A DNA stretch of 62,389 nucleotides from UBA3210 sp048359995 (GCA_048359995.1 DBGCPK010000011.1:1-62389), one strand, 5' to 3'. Positions 1 to 9,048 are shown, counted from the stretch's first letter. Numbers and translations are program-made. The notes: generated by a model from the letters alone, not told the origin.

Positions 1-168
1 ATATGGAAAGGTTGGGGGGGGGGGGGGGGCTATTTTGATAAAATAATGAAGAAAGCGGAAAAGTATGCGCAAGGAGGAAGAAACGATCGTAATACAGGCG
101 AATCCGAATGCGCATTCGACGATGACCCGATGAGGGAGAAAAGTTTCCGTAAGGTTACGCGCCATTGA
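1..168 (+). CDS. Possible 3' end of a gene cut by the window edge
   Basis: A frame is open from base 1 to a TGA at 166-168 and reads through a poly-G tract as a short glycine run, followed by a charged tail ending VTRH. An internal ATG at 46 would give a 40-residue peptide, but it has no clear ribosome-binding site. A hairpin with a T tract begins inside the last codons, which suggests that a real transcript ends here. No family can be recognised from this fragment. It may be the C-terminus of a glycine-rich protein, or the frame may be chance, because the homopolymer length that sets it is uncertain. Confidence 0.3.
   Translation: MWKGWGGGGGYFDKIMKKAEKYAQGGRNDRNTGESECAFDDDPMREKSFRKVTRH
14..29. 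repeat. Run of 16 G
   Basis: Sixteen consecutive G residues lie close to the window start. Nothing comparable occurs elsewhere in the window. It could be a phase-variable homopolymer inside a coding frame, or a sequencing or assembly artefact at a contig edge. The sequence alone cannot separate the two. Confidence 0.95.
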
Positions 169-183
169 AGAGCGCGTAATTTT
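155..183 (+). terminator. Intrinsic terminator before the ABC-2 operon
   Basis: An 8-bp perfect stem (TTACGCGC / GCGCGTAA) with a 9-nt loop is followed by TTTT. It overlaps the stop of the upstream fragment and separates it from the ABC transporter operon that starts at 226. Confidence 0.6.
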
Positions 184-225
184 CGGATAATATAGTTTTT
201 AGTAAAGAGACTGGGAGATGTAACG

Positions 226-1230
226 ATGATAGAACTGAACCAATTGACAAAAGAATTCAAAAAACCGATCCGCAAAGAGGGAGTATTCGGTATGTTTTCG
301 ACTTTGTTTTCGAGAAAATATTCGGTCAAACGCGCGGTAGACCATATATCTTTGACAATTGCAGACGGAGAAATCGTCGGTTATATCGGTTCCAACGGCG
401 CGGGAAAATCGACGACGATCAAGATGATGTGCGGAATTCTGACTCCGACATCGGGGAGCGTTCGGATCGACGGAGTGGAGCCGTATAAAAAAAGAAGACA
501 AATCGCGCAGCATATCGGCGTAGTCTTCGGACAAAAGTCGCAATTGTGGTGGGATATTCCGTTGATCGAATCCTTTAAGGTGCTGAAAGAGATTTACGCG
601 ATCGGCGATGAGGATTATCGGGAAAGAATGGAGTTTCTTTGTTCGACGCTGGGAATCAAAGAATTTCTTTCTCAGCCTGTGCGCACGCTTTCTTTGGGAC
701 AAAGAATGCGCGCGGATCTCGCTGCGAGTTGGCTGCATAATCCGAAAATCCTGTTTCTGGACGAACCGACAATCGGACTCGACGTTTTGGTCAAAGAAAA
801 AATCCGCAACGCGATCAAGGCGATGAATGCCAAATATCATACGACGGTATTGTTGACGACGCACGACATGAAAGACATCGAAAATCTTTGTTCGCGCGTG
901 GTGATGATCGAAGAAGGAAAAATCATCTATGACGGAACGTTGGACAATATCAAGCACCGATTCGGAAATCTTCGCACGATAACCGCTGTAGTTTCCGAAG
1001 ACCTCGATCTTGCGACGCTCGAAAATTTTCAAGGGAAAGTTCTTTACCAACGAGATGGGCAGAATTTACAGATCAAATTCGACGCGGACGAGCTTCCGTT
1101 AGAAAAAATCGTGGATTACATCTTTCATCAACTTCATTCGACGGATTTTAAAATTTCGGAAATCGGGATCGAAGATGTTGTCAAAAATATTTTGACCGAG
1201 CAGGAAAAGAGGGAAAAAGAGAATGGTTAA
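226..1230 (+). CDS. ABC-2 type exporter, ATP-binding subunit
   Basis: This 334-residue nucleotide-binding subunit should power an ABC-2 exporter at the inner face of the membrane. Walker A (GSNGAGKST) lies near residue 55, the signature LSLGQRMRADL near 155, Walker B ILFLDEPTIGLD near 175 and the H-loop histidine (TTHD) near 207. The C-terminal 90 residues form the extra domain usual for this DrrA/NatA-like group. GGGAG precedes the ATG. The stop overlaps the next gene by 8 nt, and two permeases of one family follow, so the complex is probably a heterodimeric permease plus this ATPase. The exported substrate cannot be told; relatives handle lipids, drugs or peptides. Confidence 0.9.
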   Translation: MIELNQLTKEFKKPIRKEGVFGMFSTLFSRKYSVKRAVDHISLTIADGEIVGYIGSNGAGKSTTIKMMCGILTPTSGSVRIDGVEPYKKRRQIAQHIGVVFGQKSQLWWDIPLIESFKVLKEIYAIGDEDYRERMEFLCSTLGIKEFLSQPVRTLSLGQRMRADLAASWLHNPKILFLDEPTIGLDVLVKEKIRNAIKAMNAKYHTTVLLTTHDMKDIENLCSRVVMIEEGKIIYDGTLDNIKHRFGNLRTITAVVSEDLDLATLENFQGKVLYQRDGQNLQIKFDADELPLEKIVDYIFHQLHSTDFKISEIGIEDVVKNILTEQEKREKENG

Positions 1231-2056
1231 ACGTTATCTGCCTTTTTACAAGGCCGGCGCGATCAATATGCTGGCGTATAAATTCAATTTGTTTATTTGG
1301 CTGATCGTTTCCGTGTTGGAAGTGGCCTGCGTGATTTTCCTTTGGTTTGCCGTTTATTCGAATTCTCCCGAAGGAATGGAAGCCGTAATCAACGGGTATT
1401 CGTTTAAAGAGATGATCACCTATTTGGTTACGGTCAATATCTTCTGGTTTTGCACGAGCAATTCGAATACCCTATGGTCGATTGACGATGAAATCAAAAA
1501 CGGAACGATTGCAATGGCTTTTACCAAACCGATTTCTTATCGAAAACGATTTATTTTTACTACTTTGGGCGTCGCATCGATGCAGTTTGCTTTGGTCGGT
1601 TTACCTCTTTTCACGATCGCTTATACGGTCTTCGTCCTGATCGGATTTATCGAAATTGCCTCCGTAGGCGTTTTCCTGATCGATATCCTGCTGTTTTTGG
1701 TTTCGACGGTGATCGCCGTTTTGCTGATGGATTGCGTCAACTACATCTTCGGTGTGCTTTGCTTTTACACCAGTTCCTCTTTCGGAGTAAACTCGATCAA
1801 AGAAGTGATCGTCTCCTTTCTTTCGGGAACACTTTTGCCGATCGCGTTCTTTCCGAGTGTGTTTTCGACGATTCTTTCCTACCTTCCTTTCGCCGGAATG
1901 AGCCAGAATCCCGTCCGGATTCTGCTGATGCAAATTCCGATCACGGAAGGGTTAAAGGCAATCGGTCTCAGTTTGCTGTGGCTGATCGTTTTGGAATCGG
2001 CGGCGAAAGGGCTGTTCTGCCACGCCAGCAAGAAAATCACGGTTCAAGGAGGGTAA
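1223..2056 (+). CDS. ABC-2 family transporter permease (first of pair)
   Basis: A 277-residue integral membrane protein with about six hydrophobic segments. It opens with a short basic stretch and the segment FNLFIWLIVSVLEVACVIFLWF. The overall pattern matches the ABC-2 permease family once called DUF990 (PF06182), judged from memory of the family. It overlaps the ATPase gene by 8 nt and is followed after 3 nt by a second permease of the same family, so the three products probably form one exporter. No substrate-specific feature is visible. Confidence 0.85.
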   Translation: MVKRYLPFYKAGAINMLAYKFNLFIWLIVSVLEVACVIFLWFAVYSNSPEGMEAVINGYSFKEMITYLVTVNIFWFCTSNSNTLWSIDDEIKNGTIAMAFTKPISYRKRFIFTTLGVASMQFALVGLPLFTIAYTVFVLIGFIEIASVGVFLIDILLFLVSTVIAVLLMDCVNYIFGVLCFYTSSSFGVNSIKEVIVSFLSGTLLPIAFFPSVFSTILSYLPFAGMSQNPVRILLMQIPITEGLKAIGLSLLWLIVLESAAKGLFCHASKKITVQGG

Positions 2057-2059
2057 GAT

Positions 2060-2854
2060 ATGAAACGCTATGTTCGCCTGTATTTTTCTTATGTCAAACG
2101 GTCAATCATTTCCCGTCTGTCTTACAAAAAAGATTCGTTTATCATGATCTTTTCGTTTTTCATCCGGAATATCGCTTCGATTCTCTCCATCTACTTTATC
2201 GTGAATTCGATTCCTTCGCTGGAAGGGTGGACGATGATGGAACTCGGGTTCCTTTACGGATTTTCGATGCTTCCGATCGCTTTGGATCACCTGTTCACCG
2301 ACTATCTTTGGAGCGTGGCGTATTTTGAAGTGCGAACAGGAAGAATGGATCAGTTTTTTTTGAGGCCGATTCCGGTATTGTTTCAGGTGATCAGCGAGAC
2401 TTTTCAGGTTGATGGATTGGGAGAGTTGGTTGTCGGAATTTTAATGATGATCGTCTGCGGAAGCGGTCTGACGATTTCATGGACCTTCGGAACGGTACTT
2501 CTTTTCTGTGTCGCCGCTGTTTTCGGCGCGGTGATCGTTACATCGATCAAGATCGTTTTCGCCTCGCTGGCGTTTATCTTCAAAACCAGCGGAGTACTCT
2601 TGCAAATTGCTTACAACTTTTCCAATTATTCCCGTTACCCGTTAAAAATTTTTCCGAAAGCAATTCAATTCATATTGACTTTTCTCTTTCCCTTCGCGCT
2701 GATCGTGTCGATACCCGTCGAAGTCGCGATCTTCCGCTCGTACTCGCCGTACATCCTTTCTTTGATCATCGTCGGCGCGGCAGTGATTTTTCTGGGAATC
2801 GCGATCGGGGTATGGAATCTGTGCGCCAAAAGATATGAATCATCCGGAAGTTGA
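2060..2854 (+). CDS. ABC-2 family transporter permease (second of pair)
   Basis: A 264-residue membrane protein with about six predicted transmembrane helices, in the same family as its upstream neighbour but clearly diverged. It contains the family-typical stretch DQFFLRPIPVLFQV about a third of the way in. It starts 3 nt after the first permease and is the last gene of the operon, since a bidirectional terminator follows at 2875. It probably forms the heterodimeric transmembrane channel with the preceding protein. Confidence 0.85.
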   Translation: MKRYVRLYFSYVKRSIISRLSYKKDSFIMIFSFFIRNIASILSIYFIVNSIPSLEGWTMMELGFLYGFSMLPIALDHLFTDYLWSVAYFEVRTGRMDQFFLRPIPVLFQVISETFQVDGLGELVVGILMMIVCGSGLTISWTFGTVLLFCVAAVFGAVIVTSIKIVFASLAFIFKTSGVLLQIAYNFSNYSRYPLKIFPKAIQFILTFLFPFALIVSIPVEVAIFRSYSPYILSLIIVGAAVIFLGIAIGVWNLCAKRYESSGS

Positions 2855-2874
2855 TATTCGATTGATGCTTTACT

Positions 2875-2912
2875 AAAATGGCCGCTTGCGGAATCGGGCG
2901 GTCATTTTCCTT
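2875..2912. terminator. Bidirectional terminator between convergent genes
   Basis: An 11-bp stem (AAAATGGCCGC / GCGGTCATTTT, one wobble pair) has A-rich and T-rich flanks, so it can stop transcription from both sides. It overlaps the stop codon of the convergent MFS gene. Confidence 0.7.
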
Positions 2913-4089
2913 TTACACGTTTTTTTAAAGAAAAATAAGTCAGGTAAAGGATCAGCGAAAAGACGATGATCATCGCGGCGATTAAGAACACGCGCGGCGA
3001 TCCTTTGGTATAGACCAGACTTCCGATCAACGGACCGATGACATTTCCCGAGGAAAGCATCGTTTGACGATAACCCATAATCTTCCCGTTGTTCGACGAA
3101 TCCGCATAGCGGGCAATCTCTTTTTGCTCCAAAGGGGTAATCAACGATTTCAACACGATATAGACGAGATGGGAAGAGAAAAGAAGATAAAGGATATCGA
3201 CCTGCAACGCAAAGGTGATCAATGTGCTCGCGGCGGAAAAGAAGATGAAAGAGCAGAGGCAAATCGGCAAATTCCTCTCTCGCGTTTTTTTGATCAAAGG
3301 AATCAAAGCGATGTTGCTCAGCGCGCCGATAAAACCGGTCAAAAGCGTATAATGCCCGAGAGTCGCCGGATCGTATCCGATGTGAATGATGTAAGTGTCC
3401 AGATATTTGTTGATGAGAATCTGCCCGATCGTCAAAGTAAGTAAAGCGAAAAGAAGAAGAAAGAGCAGAGGATTTAGATCACGGAAAGAGAACACGCGTC
3501 TTTCCTGTTTCGGATTTTCTCTTTTTTTCGGACGAACGTCCTGCATCGTCAAGGCAAAGATAAGCGCGGTCAAAAGGCAGAATCCGAACTGAAAAAGAAA
3601 AATTTGAGAAATAGAAAAACCGAGATAATTGTACAGGGAACCGCCGATTTCGTAGCCGAAAGCAGCGCCGAGAATCGCACAGGAACTCAGGACGGAAAGC
3701 ATTTTGATCTGTTTGGATTCATCCGACATATCCAAGCACATCGAAACGAAAAGCGTAATCGGAACGCCGGCGAAAATTCCGGCGAAAAGGCGGAAAAATA
3801 AGATCAGAGGAGGAAATTCATTGATGAAACCGAACCCGAGTTGAAAAAGCCCGTATCCCACGAGGCCTCCGACGATCAACCATTTTCTTCCGATTCGATC
3901 GGAGAGATATCCGAAAGTAAACGCGCCGATCACTTGCCCCAAAGACATCAGGGAGTAAAAGAATCCAAAGTAGTAATCCGGAAGATTCAGGTTGCTCACG
4001 TAAGTGGTCGTAACGGGGTGAATCAGATTCACCGAAATGTAGAGGCATCCGTAAAGTAAAAAGAAGACGATCAGTTTGATTTTGCTCAT
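2902..4089 (-). CDS. MFS transporter
   Basis: A 395-residue major facilitator superfamily permease with about twelve hydrophobic helices. The loop GYLSDRIGRKWLIVGG between helices 2 and 3 is the MFS motif A (G-x-x-x-D-R-x-G-R-[K/R]). I chose the ATG that gives MSKIKLIVFF, because GGGGTG sits just upstream; the in-frame extension to 4119 would swallow that site. The gene stands alone on its strand between the ABC-2 operon and the aminopeptidase operon. The substrate is unknown; drug or sugar efflux are both possible. Confidence 0.85.
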   Translation of the reverse strand: MSKIKLIVFFLLYGCLYISVNLIHPVTTTYVSNLNLPDYYFGFFYSLMSLGQVIGAFTFGYLSDRIGRKWLIVGGLVGYGLFQLGFGFINEFPPLILFFRLFAGIFAGVPITLFVSMCLDMSDESKQIKMLSVLSSCAILGAAFGYEIGGSLYNYLGFSISQIFLFQFGFCLLTALIFALTMQDVRPKKRENPKQERRVFSFRDLNPLLFLLLFALLTLTIGQILINKYLDTYIIHIGYDPATLGHYTLLTGFIGALSNIALIPLIKKTRERNLPICLCSFIFFSAASTLITFALQVDILYLLFSSHLVYIVLKSLITPLEQKEIARYADSSNNGKIMGYRQTMLSSGNVIGPLIGSLVYTKGSPRVFLIAAMIIVFSLILYLTYFSLKKRVKGK

Positions 4090-4252
4090 TTTTTCACCCC
4101 GATGTGCATTATACCACAAAAAGGCATTTTCACATTCATTATAAGTATATTAAATCTCGGAAAGAGGAAGAATATTTTCGAAAAAAGAAACTGGATATAC
4201 CTTCTTCGGCCGATTCGTGGTACACTCTTTTCAAGAGAAAGGAAGAAAAACG

Positions 4253-5299
4253 ATGATTGAGTTGGATAAAAAGTTGTTTGCCGAATTGGCGGAACGGATC
4301 TTCTGTTGCGATTCTCCGACCGGATTCACTTCGCGGGTGATCGAACTGATCCGAGAAGAGTTGGAACGGTGGGGATATTCCTGTCGCGTCTTGAAAAACG
4401 GGGCGTTGGAAATCGAAATCGAGGGGAAAGATCATTCGAAAGTTTTGGCTACTTCGGCGCATTGCGACACGCTGGGACTCATGGTTCGGTCGATCAAATC
4501 CGACGGACATCTGGCTCTGACGAAATTAGGCGGACCGATTACGGCGACACTCGACGGAGAATACTGCCGGATTTACACGCGAGACGGAAGAGTATACACA
4601 GGTACGATTCTTTCTACTTCGCCTGCCTCACATGTATATAAAGACGCGAACAGCAAATCACGGGAGATCGATGATCTCGAAGTAAGGCTCGACGAGAAAG
4701 TATCGAGCCGCGAAGAAGTCGGGAAACTGGGAATACAAAACGGAGATATCGTCTGTTACGATCCGAAATTCGTATTGACGGAGACGGGCTTTTTAAAGAC
4801 TCGTTTTATCGATGATAAAGCTTCTGTCGTCATTTTGCTGATGCTTTTGAAATACGTGAAAGACCACAACCTATCCTTCCTTTACGATACCAAAATCTAT
4901 TTTGTCGTCTACGAAGAGGTCGGTCACGGCGCCTCGATGGTCGACAGAAATATCGACGAATTCGTCACTTTGGATATGGGGTGTGTCGGTTTGGACTTAT
5001 CGGGCAACGAATTTGCCGTTTCCATCTGCGCGAAAGATTCCAATGGTCCTTATGACTACGAATTGACTTCACGTCTCATCGCATTGGCGAAAAAACACCG
5101 ATTGAATTATTCCGTCGACGTTTTCCCGTTTTACGGTTCCGACGTCGGCGCGGCTTCTTCTGCCGGCGTGGATTTTAAAGGCGCTTTGATCGGCGCGGGC
5201 GTTTCGGCTTCGCACGGAATGGAGAGAACGCATTTGGATGGAATCGAAAATACGTTGAAGCTCATTTTTCTTTATTTAATCGGAGAAGAATATGAATAA
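4253..5299 (+). CDS. M42 family metallo-aminopeptidase
   Basis: A 348-residue cytosolic dinuclear-metal aminopeptidase (glutamyl/deblocking aminopeptidase or cellulase-M-like family) that trims peptides. The metal and catalytic residues stand in order: SAHCDTLG (His and Asp), FIDDKAS (bridging Asp), YEEVGHGAS (catalytic Glu pair), DMG, and the late SHGMERTH (His). Length is normal. AGGAAG precedes the chosen ATG; an upstream in-frame start adds 12 residues without a ribosome-binding site. The end overlaps the membrane-protein gene by 8 nt, so the two are translationally coupled. Confidence 0.9.
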   Translation: MIELDKKLFAELAERIFCCDSPTGFTSRVIELIREELERWGYSCRVLKNGALEIEIEGKDHSKVLATSAHCDTLGLMVRSIKSDGHLALTKLGGPITATLDGEYCRIYTRDGRVYTGTILSTSPASHVYKDANSKSREIDDLEVRLDEKVSSREEVGKLGIQNGDIVCYDPKFVLTETGFLKTRFIDDKASVVILLMLLKYVKDHNLSFLYDTKIYFVVYEEVGHGASMVDRNIDEFVTLDMGCVGLDLSGNEFAVSICAKDSNGPYDYELTSRLIALAKKHRLNYSVDVFPFYGSDVGAASSAGVDFKGALIGAGVSASHGMERTHLDGIENTLKLIFLYLIGEEYE

Positions 5300-6077
5300 A
5301 GCGGAAGAAAAGCGAACGCTGAGTTTGATGTTTTGGGGAGTCTTTTTGCTCCTATTTCCTTATTCTTTTTCGCTTTACTTGGGCGCGGTTCAACTGAGTT
5401 TTAATCTTACTTGGATCGTCAGCCTTCTCCTGATTTTGATTGCCGTCTTTCGGTGGCGCGAAAAAGAAGACGGAAAGAGACTTTTATTCGCGGTTTTATT
5501 CGGATTGGCTCTTTTGCTGATCGTTCCCTTGTTGTATTTTCTGATCATTCGGAACGTGATTCCGCAGGTCAATCAAATCGCGGAGAATCTCTTGAATTTG
5601 ATTTTATATCCGGAAACAGAAGGAGATAATCTTTCCTCGATCTTTCTTTTGTTGCAGGCGAATTACGAAGAAATTGCCTATGCCTCCGGTTTGCAACAGA
5701 TCGCGGAAGGAGGGATCTTCTTTTCCGTCGTTTTTCTGCTCGGGAAATTTGTTCGGAAACTCTGTTCCGTCGACGAACGGGATGATCGCGTCGAAAAAGA
5801 TATACGGATGATTTTGATTTTCAGTTCGATCTCCGTCATCGCTCAAATGATTGTCCTTCCTTTGACGAAAGGACTGCTTGGACAGATTGTCGTCGAAGAA
5901 GAACAGTTCTTTTTTCAAAGCGGATTTACGGCTTATATGAGCGTGTTTTCGTTGTTGACGGCATTTATCGCGATCGGCAAAATCGCTTCGCTGATATATT
6001 TAATCCGCTTCCTGATCGACATTCATCGTCTTAGGCAAAAGGCAGATTTTTGTTTGGAAGGAGAGAGAAAAGAATGA
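5292..6077 (+). CDS. Uncharacterised membrane protein
   Basis: A 261-residue protein of unknown function with about seven hydrophobic segments. A charged loop (KFVRKLCSVDERDDRVEKD) lies in the middle and a basic tail (RLRQKADFCLEGERKE) is probably cytosolic. No recognised motif was found. Its start overlaps the aminopeptidase gene and its stop overlaps the cysteine hydrolase gene as ATGA, so the three are one operon. Confidence 0.75.
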   Translation: MNKAEEKRTLSLMFWGVFLLLFPYSFSLYLGAVQLSFNLTWIVSLLLILIAVFRWREKEDGKRLLFAVLFGLALLLIVPLLYFLIIRNVIPQVNQIAENLLNLILYPETEGDNLSSIFLLLQANYEEIAYASGLQQIAEGGIFFSVVFLLGKFVRKLCSVDERDDRVEKDIRMILIFSSISVIAQMIVLPLTKGLLGQIVVEEEQFFFQSGFTAYMSVFSLLTAFIAIGKIASLIYLIRFLIDIHRLRQKADFCLEGERKE

Positions 6078-6598
6078 AAAAATGTTTGATCGTGGTCGAT
6101 TATCAAAATGATTTTGTCGAAGGAAGCCTCGGATTTGAAAAAGCGAAAGAATTAGATGCGCGGATCGCCCTTCGGATTCGCGAATACAAAGAAAGCGGTG
6201 ACGAAGTGATTTTCACTTTCGATACGCATCGCGCCGATTATCCGAACACGGTCGAAGGAAAATATCTTCCTGTCGTTCATTGCGTGAAAGGGACGTTCGG
6301 TCATCGCCTCTATGGCGAAGTCGGTCGGGAATTCGACGAAGAAAGAGACCTCTATTTCGAAAAAGAAACGTTTCCTTCCCTCGATTTGGGGAAATATTTG
6401 GAAGGGAAAGAATATCGAAGCGTCGAGTTATGCGGACTTGTTTCCCACATTTGCGTTCTTTCCAACGCGGTGATGGTTAAGGCCGCCTTGCCGAATGTGC
6501 CGATTTTCATCGATCGAAAGTTGACGGGGAGTTCCGACGAAAAGATGCAGCAGGCGGCATTCAAAGTCCTGCGCGGGCTCCACATCGAGATCCTGTAA
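6074..6598 (+). CDS. Isochorismatase-like cysteine hydrolase (nicotinamidase-type)
   Basis: A 174-residue cytosolic hydrolase of the isochorismatase fold. The N-terminus LIVVDYQNDFVEGSLG carries the catalytic Asp, HCVKGTFG resembles the nicotinamidase substrate loop, and LVSHICVLSNA contains the nucleophilic Cys. These features fit nicotinamidase (nicotinamide to nicotinate, NAD salvage), although the lysine of the triad is less certain. The ATGA overlap with the upstream membrane-protein gene and GAGAG upstream define the start. Other amidases of the family are possible. Confidence 0.8.
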   Translation: MKKCLIVVDYQNDFVEGSLGFEKAKELDARIALRIREYKESGDEVIFTFDTHRADYPNTVEGKYLPVVHCVKGTFGHRLYGEVGREFDEERDLYFEKETFPSLDLGKYLEGKEYRSVELCGLVSHICVLSNAVMVKAALPNVPIFIDRKLTGSSDEKMQQAAFKVLRGLHIEIL

Positions 6599-6602
6599 TT
6601 CT

Positions 6603-6857
6603 ATGATGAGAATCACTTCTCCAAAGCAGGCGAAAGCCCTGCTCGAAGCCGGAAATGTCCTCGTCTTCAAACCGCGTTTACAGCCTTTGAACTTTCTGAT
6701 CGCGGCAAAAGGAAATCGCATCATCAAGATCACCGCTCATTCCCGATACGGTATTTCTCATTCGGAATTAGAGGAAATCCTGCGGGAAGAGAACGTATGG
6801 CTGTATGAAAAAAACGATGTAGAAATCAATCAAAACGAGAAAAAGTATTTGCAATAG
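6603..6857 (+). CDS. Small conserved-looking protein, function unknown
   Basis: An 84-residue soluble, mixed-charge protein starting MMRITSPKQAKALLEAG, with no recognised motif. It begins 4 nt after the cysteine hydrolase stop and ends 11 nt before upp, so it is probably translated from the same message by coupling. The second ATG (6606) is an equally good start. No function is assigned. Confidence 0.6.
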   Translation: MMRITSPKQAKALLEAGNVLVFKPRLQPLNFLIAAKGNRIIKITAHSRYGISHSELEEILREENVWLYEKNDVEINQNEKKYLQ

Positions 6858-6868
6858 GGAGGCTCTAT

Positions 6869-7495
6869 ATGTTGACAATCTGCAAGCATCCGTTGATCGA
6901 AGTCAAACTTTCGATTATGCGCGATCAAAAGACAAAATCGAAAGAATTTCGGGAATCTTTGGACGAAATCGCTTCTTTGATGTGCTACGAAGTATTTAAG
7001 GATATACGGACGGTCGCATCGGAAGAGAGGATCACAACTCCGACCGGAATCGATTTGCCGAAAGTCAAACTGGAATCGAAGATCATTTTGGCGCCGATTC
7101 TCCGCGCGGGAATCGGAATGGTGGACGGAGTCAGAAATATGATTCCTACGGCACGGATCGGACATATCGGAATGTATCGGAACGAGGATACCCTCGAACC
7201 GGTGGAATATTATTTCAAATTGCCGGTGGTGGAAAATCCTCTCGTCGTCGTAGTCGATCCGATGCTGGCAACCGGAGGAAGCGCGATCTCCGCGATAGCG
7301 GCGATAAGAAAAAGAGGATACACGAATATCCGTCTAATGTGTTTGGTCGGTGCGCCACAGGGTGTGAAAGCCGTCGAAAAGGCTTATCCGAACGTGCCGA
7401 TTTATCTTGCCGCATTGGACGAAAAATTGAACGATAAAGGCTACATTCTTCCGGGGCTCGGCGATGCGGGAGACCGCATTTTCGGGACGAAATAG
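6869..7495 (+). CDS. upp: Uracil phosphoribosyltransferase
   Basis: A 208-residue enzyme that converts uracil and PRPP to UMP in pyrimidine salvage. The PRPP-binding loop reads VVDPMLATGGSA, and the C-terminus GYILPGLGDAGDRIFGTK is typical of bacterial Upp and binds uracil. Length equals the family norm. An AGGGAGG ribosome-binding site precedes the ATG. It is the last gene of the run from 4253 and is followed by a strong terminator. Pairing with deoC elsewhere in the window supplies nucleoside salvage. Confidence 0.96.
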   Translation: MLTICKHPLIEVKLSIMRDQKTKSKEFRESLDEIASLMCYEVFKDIRTVASEERITTPTGIDLPKVKLESKIILAPILRAGIGMVDGVRNMIPTARIGHIGMYRNEDTLEPVEYYFKLPVVENPLVVVVDPMLATGGSAISAIAAIRKRGYTNIRLMCLVGAPQGVKAVEKAYPNVPIYLAALDEKLNDKGYILPGLGDAGDRIFGTK

Positions 7496-7510
7496 AAAAG
7501 GTTCAAGAAG

Positions 7511-7540
7511 AAAAGGCGCGCCGTGATAGCGCGCTTTTTT
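7511..7540 (+). terminator. Terminator after upp
   Basis: An 11-bp GC-rich stem built on GGCGCGC / GCGCGC, with a 7-nt loop, is followed by a run of T residues. Confidence 0.8.
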
Positions 7541-7598
7541 AACCTCGTCTTAGAACTTCGCGGTTTAAATCTCCGGAATGTTCTCTTTTACGCGGATT

Positions 7599-8426
7599 TC
7601 AGATGATCTGCGTGGTTTCTTTGTTCAGCAGTTTTTCGCTGATCGAAATGGAGTCGAGAATCAGTTTGACCAGACGTTCCAAAGAGGAATTGCTCTTGAA
7701 GTCGCTCTTGCAAACGTAATTGACTCGGTTGTCGATCAACAATTTTTCGACGACGTCTTTCTTATTCGGCTGATAGACGGCGATCGACTTTCCGTTTTTC
7801 TCTTTGATTAAAGTCATACACGGGACATCGGTAAGTCCGTCTCCGACATAGATCATATTTCGGAATTCGACGTGTTTTTCGTTGATTTTTTGATTGACCG
7901 CGCGGTCGTCGTGCGGATTCGTCACGCCTTTGCAGATTCGGAAAAGATATTGCGTTTTCAATGTGTAATTGACGATGCACTTCGGATAGTAGGCAATCCC
8001 TTCGTCGGAGTAAAGAAACTCGCACCCGTAAATCGCCTTGAATTCTTTGGCAATCGAACTTCCTTCGATGATCTCTTTGTTGCCGGAAGAGATAATGTAA
8101 TGCTCCAACTGAACGCCGATCGCATCGGCATAGGTATTCAGCCTTTTGAACCAAGTGGTTACGCCTTCGTAGAATTTGATGTCTTTTCCGAGTTCATTCA
8201 GATATTCTTTCGTCAGGGGGATTTTTTTCTTTTTGCATTCTTCGATCATCACATGAAGATAGGAAAGAATGGATTCCGTCCCCGTCCTTTTGGAAAATTC
8301 GTCGGTTTTTCTCCAAAACTCCTCGCTGGTCATATTCAGGTTCGGTATAAAAGAAAACGCCTGCATATCGTCAACGGCCAAAGTTTTATCGAAATCGTAA
8401 ATCAATGCGGCAACTGGTTTGCTCAT
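7599..8426 (-). CDS. HAD superfamily phosphatase-like hydrolase
   Basis: A 275-residue soluble HAD-fold protein. Motif I is YDFDKT (nucleophile Asp near residue 11), motif II IISSG near 110 and motif IV YVGDGLTDVPC near 195. This order, with a large helical cap between motifs I and II, resembles phosphoserine phosphatase-like HADs. The substrate is unknown. The ATG giving MSKPVAAL is chosen because GAGGTG stands 6 nt upstream, and a good promoter lies just before it. It is monocistronic and convergent with upp. Confidence 0.8.
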   Translation of the reverse strand: MSKPVAALIYDFDKTLAVDDMQAFSFIPNLNMTSEEFWRKTDEFSKRTGTESILSYLHVMIEECKKKKIPLTKEYLNELGKDIKFYEGVTTWFKRLNTYADAIGVQLEHYIISSGNKEIIEGSSIAKEFKAIYGCEFLYSDEGIAYYPKCIVNYTLKTQYLFRICKGVTNPHDDRAVNQKINEKHVEFRNMIYVGDGLTDVPCMTLIKEKNGKSIAVYQPNKKDVVEKLLIDNRVNYVCKSDFKSNSSLERLVKLILDSISISEKLLNKETTQII

Positions 8427-8444
8427 TTTTTTCACCTCGCCTAC

Positions 8445-8473
8445 ATTTTAACAGATTTGTCGATATATTGCAA
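8445..8473 (-). promoter_or_regulatory. SigA-type promoter of the HAD gene
   Basis: On the minus strand, TTGCAA (-35), a 17-nt spacer and TAAAAT (-10) lie immediately upstream of the HAD gene ribosome-binding site. Confidence 0.65.
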
Positions 8474-8580
8474 ATCCCAAAAAACTACGGGCAGCGATGA
8501 AAAGATTTTGCGTGCAATTGCAGGTTGCGTGATTTTCGAAAAAAATCCCTTTACAATAAGAGCATAAGGAGTGAAGCGAG

Positions 8581-9048
8581 ATGATTGATAGCGTGGCGGT
8601 GGGGAAAAAGATTCAGGAATGCAGAATAAAAAATCATTATCGACAAGACGATTTGGCGGATTTGCTATTCGTTTCCCGACAGGCAGTTTCCCGATGGGAA
8701 CTCGGAATAGCTTTGCCGACGATCGATAATCTGATCGAATTGTCCCGCCTGTTCCGTCTTTCGTTTGAGGAGCTGCTTTGCATGGATCAGGAAATCGAAA
8801 TCTGTCAGGAAAACATCTTTCAGGGACACGATCGCGACTTCATCGTACGGAAGATTTGTTCCGGTGAATTGCAAGTGCCGTTGAGCGAAGTATTCTATCA
8901 GTTTTCCAACCGAGAAAGAATGACAATCCTATACGCTTTAAAGAAGCGAAGGATTCCGATCGATCGGGATCTGAGGGTGAAACTGACGCGCGGGGAGAGA
9001 GAGTTTTTAGCGCATAAAGACTCATCAGATGAAGGAGGAGAAAAATGA
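8581..9048 (+). CDS. XRE-family transcriptional regulator
   Basis: A 155-residue protein with an N-terminal Cro/C1-type helix-turn-helix (roughly residues 8-62: IQECRIKNHYRQDDLADLLF, then SRQAVSRWELG) and a C-terminal part of unknown role rich in charged residues. AAGGAG precedes the ATG. Its stop overlaps the following small ORF as ATGA, and the LPFL-repeat gene follows, so it probably regulates, or works with, the products of this three-gene operon. Confidence 0.85.
   Translation: MIDSVAVGKKIQECRIKNHYRQDDLADLLFVSRQAVSRWELGIALPTIDNLIELSRLFRLSFEELLCMDQEIEICQENIFQGHDRDFIVRKICSGELQVPLSEVFYQFSNRERMTILYALKKRRIPIDRDLRVKLTRGEREFLAHKDSSDEGGEK

Noticed and set aside
199..1050. 283-codon minus-strand open frame opposite the ABC ATPase gene
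   Set aside because: The opposite strand encodes an ABC ATPase with all motifs. The minus frame is arginine/phenylalanine-rich low-complexity sequence, typical of the shadow of this genome's TCG/GAA-rich codons.
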